A DNA stretch of 64,000 nucleotides from Pseudarthrobacter siccitolerans. Lineage in GTDB: Bacteria > Actinomycetota > Actinomycetes > Actinomycetales > Micrococcaceae. The stretch covers positions 54,087 to 118,086 of the forward strand of contig NZ_CAQI01000049.1 of NCBI RefSeq assembly GCF_001046895.1, in the 5' to 3' direction. Positions 62,839-64,000 of the stretch are shown piece after piece; position 1 is the stretch's first letter, and each line of letters opens with the position of its first letter. The notes under the pieces were generated by a model. That model did not search any database and had not been told where the DNA came from. It saw only the letters and a list, made by a program, of their open reading frames with translations. The translations under genes and the position numbers were made by a program.

Positions 62839-62871
62839 CAGCGCCGGCCGCCCGAGGGGCGGCCGGCGCTG
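62839..62871. terminator. terminator downstream of DUF4193 gene
   Basis: Fourteen-base arms CAGCGCCGGCCGCC and GGCGGCCGGCGCTG around a five-base loop, 28 bases after the DUF4193 stop on the minus strand, followed by TTCCGTTTG. GC-rich stem with a weak T-tail. Confidence 0.8.
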
Positions 62872-62899
62872 TTGTGCGCTGTTTCGATGGCGCGGAGTT

Positions 62900-63202
62900 T
62901 TAGCCTTCGCATTCGCGGCAGTACTTCATGCCGTTCTTTTCGCGGGCCACCTGGGACCGGTGGCGGACCAGGAAGCACGATGAGCAGGTGAATTCGTCTG
63001 ACTGCTCGGGAACGACGATGACGGTCAGTTCCTCGTTGGAAAGATCGGCGCCGGGCAGGTCGATGCCCTCGGCCGTGTCGTTCTCGTCAACGTCGATGAC
63101 AGCCGTCTGCGCGTTGCCCCCGCGTGACGCCTGGAGGGCCTCCAGAGAGTCTGCGGGGGACTCTTCTTCCTGCTTGCGTGGAGCATCGTAATCGGTAGCC
63201 AT
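62900..63202 (-). CDS. DUF4193 domain protein (zinc-ribbon-like)
   Basis: A 100-residue protein with an acidic middle (VIDVDENDTAEGIDLPGADLSNEELTV) and a C-terminal CxxC-x-CxxC pair FTCSSCFLVRH...MKYCRECEG, consistent with a zinc ribbon. DUF4193 is an actinobacterial family; orthologues of this protein are conserved and abundant but unassigned. ATG 63202 at MATDYDAP is chosen; the longer frame to 63244 reads through leader. A terminator follows. Confidence 0.9.
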   Translation of the reverse strand: MATDYDAPRKQEEESPADSLEALQASRGGNAQTAVIDVDENDTAEGIDLPGADLSNEELTVIVVPEQSDEFTCSSCFLVRHRSQVAREKNGMKYCRECEG

Positions 63203-63294
63203 AGCGAGTTCACTTTCGTTGCTGCACAGCGCCATTTCAGGCACCTCAGTGAAGCAGTTTAGGTCATAATGCCCTTACCCGCGCAATAGTGTGT

Positions 63295-63498
63295 TCAACC
63301 AGACAATCCAGTCTGCCGGGCCGCGGTTTCCCGGTGCTTTTCGCGGGCCTGTTCCACTCCCGCGGCCACTCCGCTGAGTGCCGGCAGCCACCCCCACCGG
63401 GTGGCATCCGCCATGGCATCGGCAGCATGTTCCGGGGTCTCGAAGAAGAAGGTGTCCGCCAGCCAGGCCCGGGCCCGGGCGGGAAATTGCGTTGTCAT
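63295..63498 (-). CDS. small hypothetical protein
   Basis: A 67-residue ORF (MTTQFPARARAWLADTFFFETPEHAADAM...) with no recognised family, reading on the minus strand downstream of DUF4193. Alanine-rich and helical by composition. It has no clear ribosome binding site, and the codon use is not decisive, so it may be a real small gene or a chance frame. Confidence 0.4.
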   Translation of the reverse strand: MTTQFPARARAWLADTFFFETPEHAADAMADATRWGWLPALSGVAAGVEQAREKHRETAARQTGLSG

Positions 63499-63602
63499 GC
63501 CGTGAGGCTACGCAGCCAATGTTGTGGGGGCGTTTCGTGCTGGTCTCGTGCAGATTAATCCGCCAGGCCACGAACCGGACAGGCAGCCTTTAAAAGAAGT
63601 TG

Positions 63603-63631
63603 TTGACCCCTCCAGGGGCCGATCCTACAAT
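63603..63631 (+). promoter_or_regulatory. candidate promoter of FAD-oxidoreductase gene
   Basis: TTGACC and TACAAT are separated by exactly 17 bases. The spacer contains the palindrome CCCCTCCAGGGG at 63607-63618, which could be a regulator site. It is 58 bases upstream of the start codon. Confidence 0.6.
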
Positions 63632-63689
63632 CACGGCATCGGTATTCCCGCTGGACGTATTACCGCCTTTTGATCTGGAAGTATCAGCG

Positions 63690-64000
63690 ATGGCCACAGT
63701 TCATGAACACCTTCCGGAGCCGGACGTCCAGCAGTCGCTGCACGAGTTGCGCGGGAAGCTGAAGGGATCGTTGATCGAACCAGAGGATCCCCTGTACGAG
63801 GAAGCCCGCACGGTGTGGAACGGCATGGTCGATCTGCGGCCGCGTGCCATCGCCCGGGCAGGTGCCCTGTCGGACATCGATACGGTCCTGGCCAGTGCCC
63901 GGCGCAGCGGGCTCGCACTGGCCGTCCGCGGCGGCGGGCACAACATCGCCGGCCACGGCACGGTCGACGGCGGCCTGGTCCTTGATCTGGGCGCCTCCGG
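63690..64000 (+). CDS. FAD-binding (BBE-type) oxidoreductase, partial
   Basis: The first 103 codons of a gene cut by the right edge of the window. The translated part, MATVHEHLPEPDVQQSLHEL... to VRGGGHNIAGHGTVDGGLVL, shows the FAD_binding_4 (PCMH) domain of berberine-bridge/GlcD-like flavoproteins, including the HNIAGHG loop that holds the flavin diphosphate. The C-terminal substrate and BBE domains are outside the window. Substrate is unknown. Confidence 0.88.
   Translation, partial: MATVHEHLPEPDVQQSLHELRGKLKGSLIEPEDPLYEEARTVWNGMVDLRPRAIARAGALSDIDTVLASARRSGLALAVRGGGHNIAGHGTVDGGLVLDLGAS

Overview
The window is high-GC DNA with GTG/TTG starts, many ATGA overlaps and a set of actinobacterial families (DUF3263, DUF4193, DUF3027, a solo GroEL with CIRCE boxes, actinobacterial-type SerC, an orphan WXG100 protein, c-di-AMP riboswitches before cell-wall hydrolases). 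It looks like a chromosomal segment of a Micrococcaceae actinobacterium, most like Arthrobacter/Pseudarthrobacter; this placement is inference from gene content. I see no prophage, insertion sequence, CRISPR array or rRNA operon. One tRNA (Arg, CCT) is present.

Layout. 1-12.6 kb: glycosyltransferase, PcrA/UvrD helicase with a DnaA-box-like palindrome in front, inositol-phosphatase family enzyme, two membrane proteins, tRNA-Arg, a DUF6314-Nudix pair, an ABC-F protein translationally coupled to an ABC exporter half-transporter (with a leader-ORF/terminator attenuator upstream), and an unrecognised pair: a protein with two HTH-like repeats plus a multi-span membrane protein. 12.8-19.9 kb: GH38 alpha-mannosidase, molybdenum-cofactor operon (mobA-like, DUF6457, moeA, fdhD), HNH endonuclease. 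20-24 kb: three secreted peptidoglycan hydrolases, two of them behind ydaO-type c-di-AMP riboswitches, then a DtxR-family metal regulator. 24-35.6 kb: serC, DUF3027/cold-shock pair, XPB-like helicase and its partner, DUF427, a two-component system, WXG100 protein, and an RNase HI fused to a C-terminal SnoaL/DUF4440-like domain. 35.7-42.7 kb: orphan sugar-binding lipoprotein with LacI-type operators, solo groEL under tandem CIRCE, cold-shock protein overlapping a periplasmic-binding lipoprotein, LytR_C protein, DUF3263, uracil-DNA glycosylase. 42.7-48.4 kb: siderophore-interacting protein behind an iron-box-like site, ThrE exporter, two FemAB-type ligases, TspO. 48.4-55.3 kb: glycine/serine catabolism (gcvP-gcvT, gcvH, sdaA) controlled by a tandem glycine riboswitch. 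55.3-64 kb: TetR/MFS pair sharing a perfect palindromic operator, Dps, an agmatine operon (aguB, aguA, APC permease) with its own operator, a secreted AMIN-like protein, DUF4193, and a right-edge-truncated FAD-linked oxidoreductase.

How the genes work together. Glycine released into the cell would induce gcvPT (riboswitch), be split to CO2, NH3 and methylene-THF, and serine would be deaminated by SdaA. Imported agmatine (APC permease) would be converted by AguA to N-carbamoylputrescine and by AguB to putrescine. MobA-like/MoeA/FdhD would build and deliver bis-MGD to formate-dehydrogenase-type enzymes encoded elsewhere. Metal status could connect the DtxR regulator with the siderophore-interacting protein, and c-di-AMP would connect osmotic/cell-wall status to the hydrolases.
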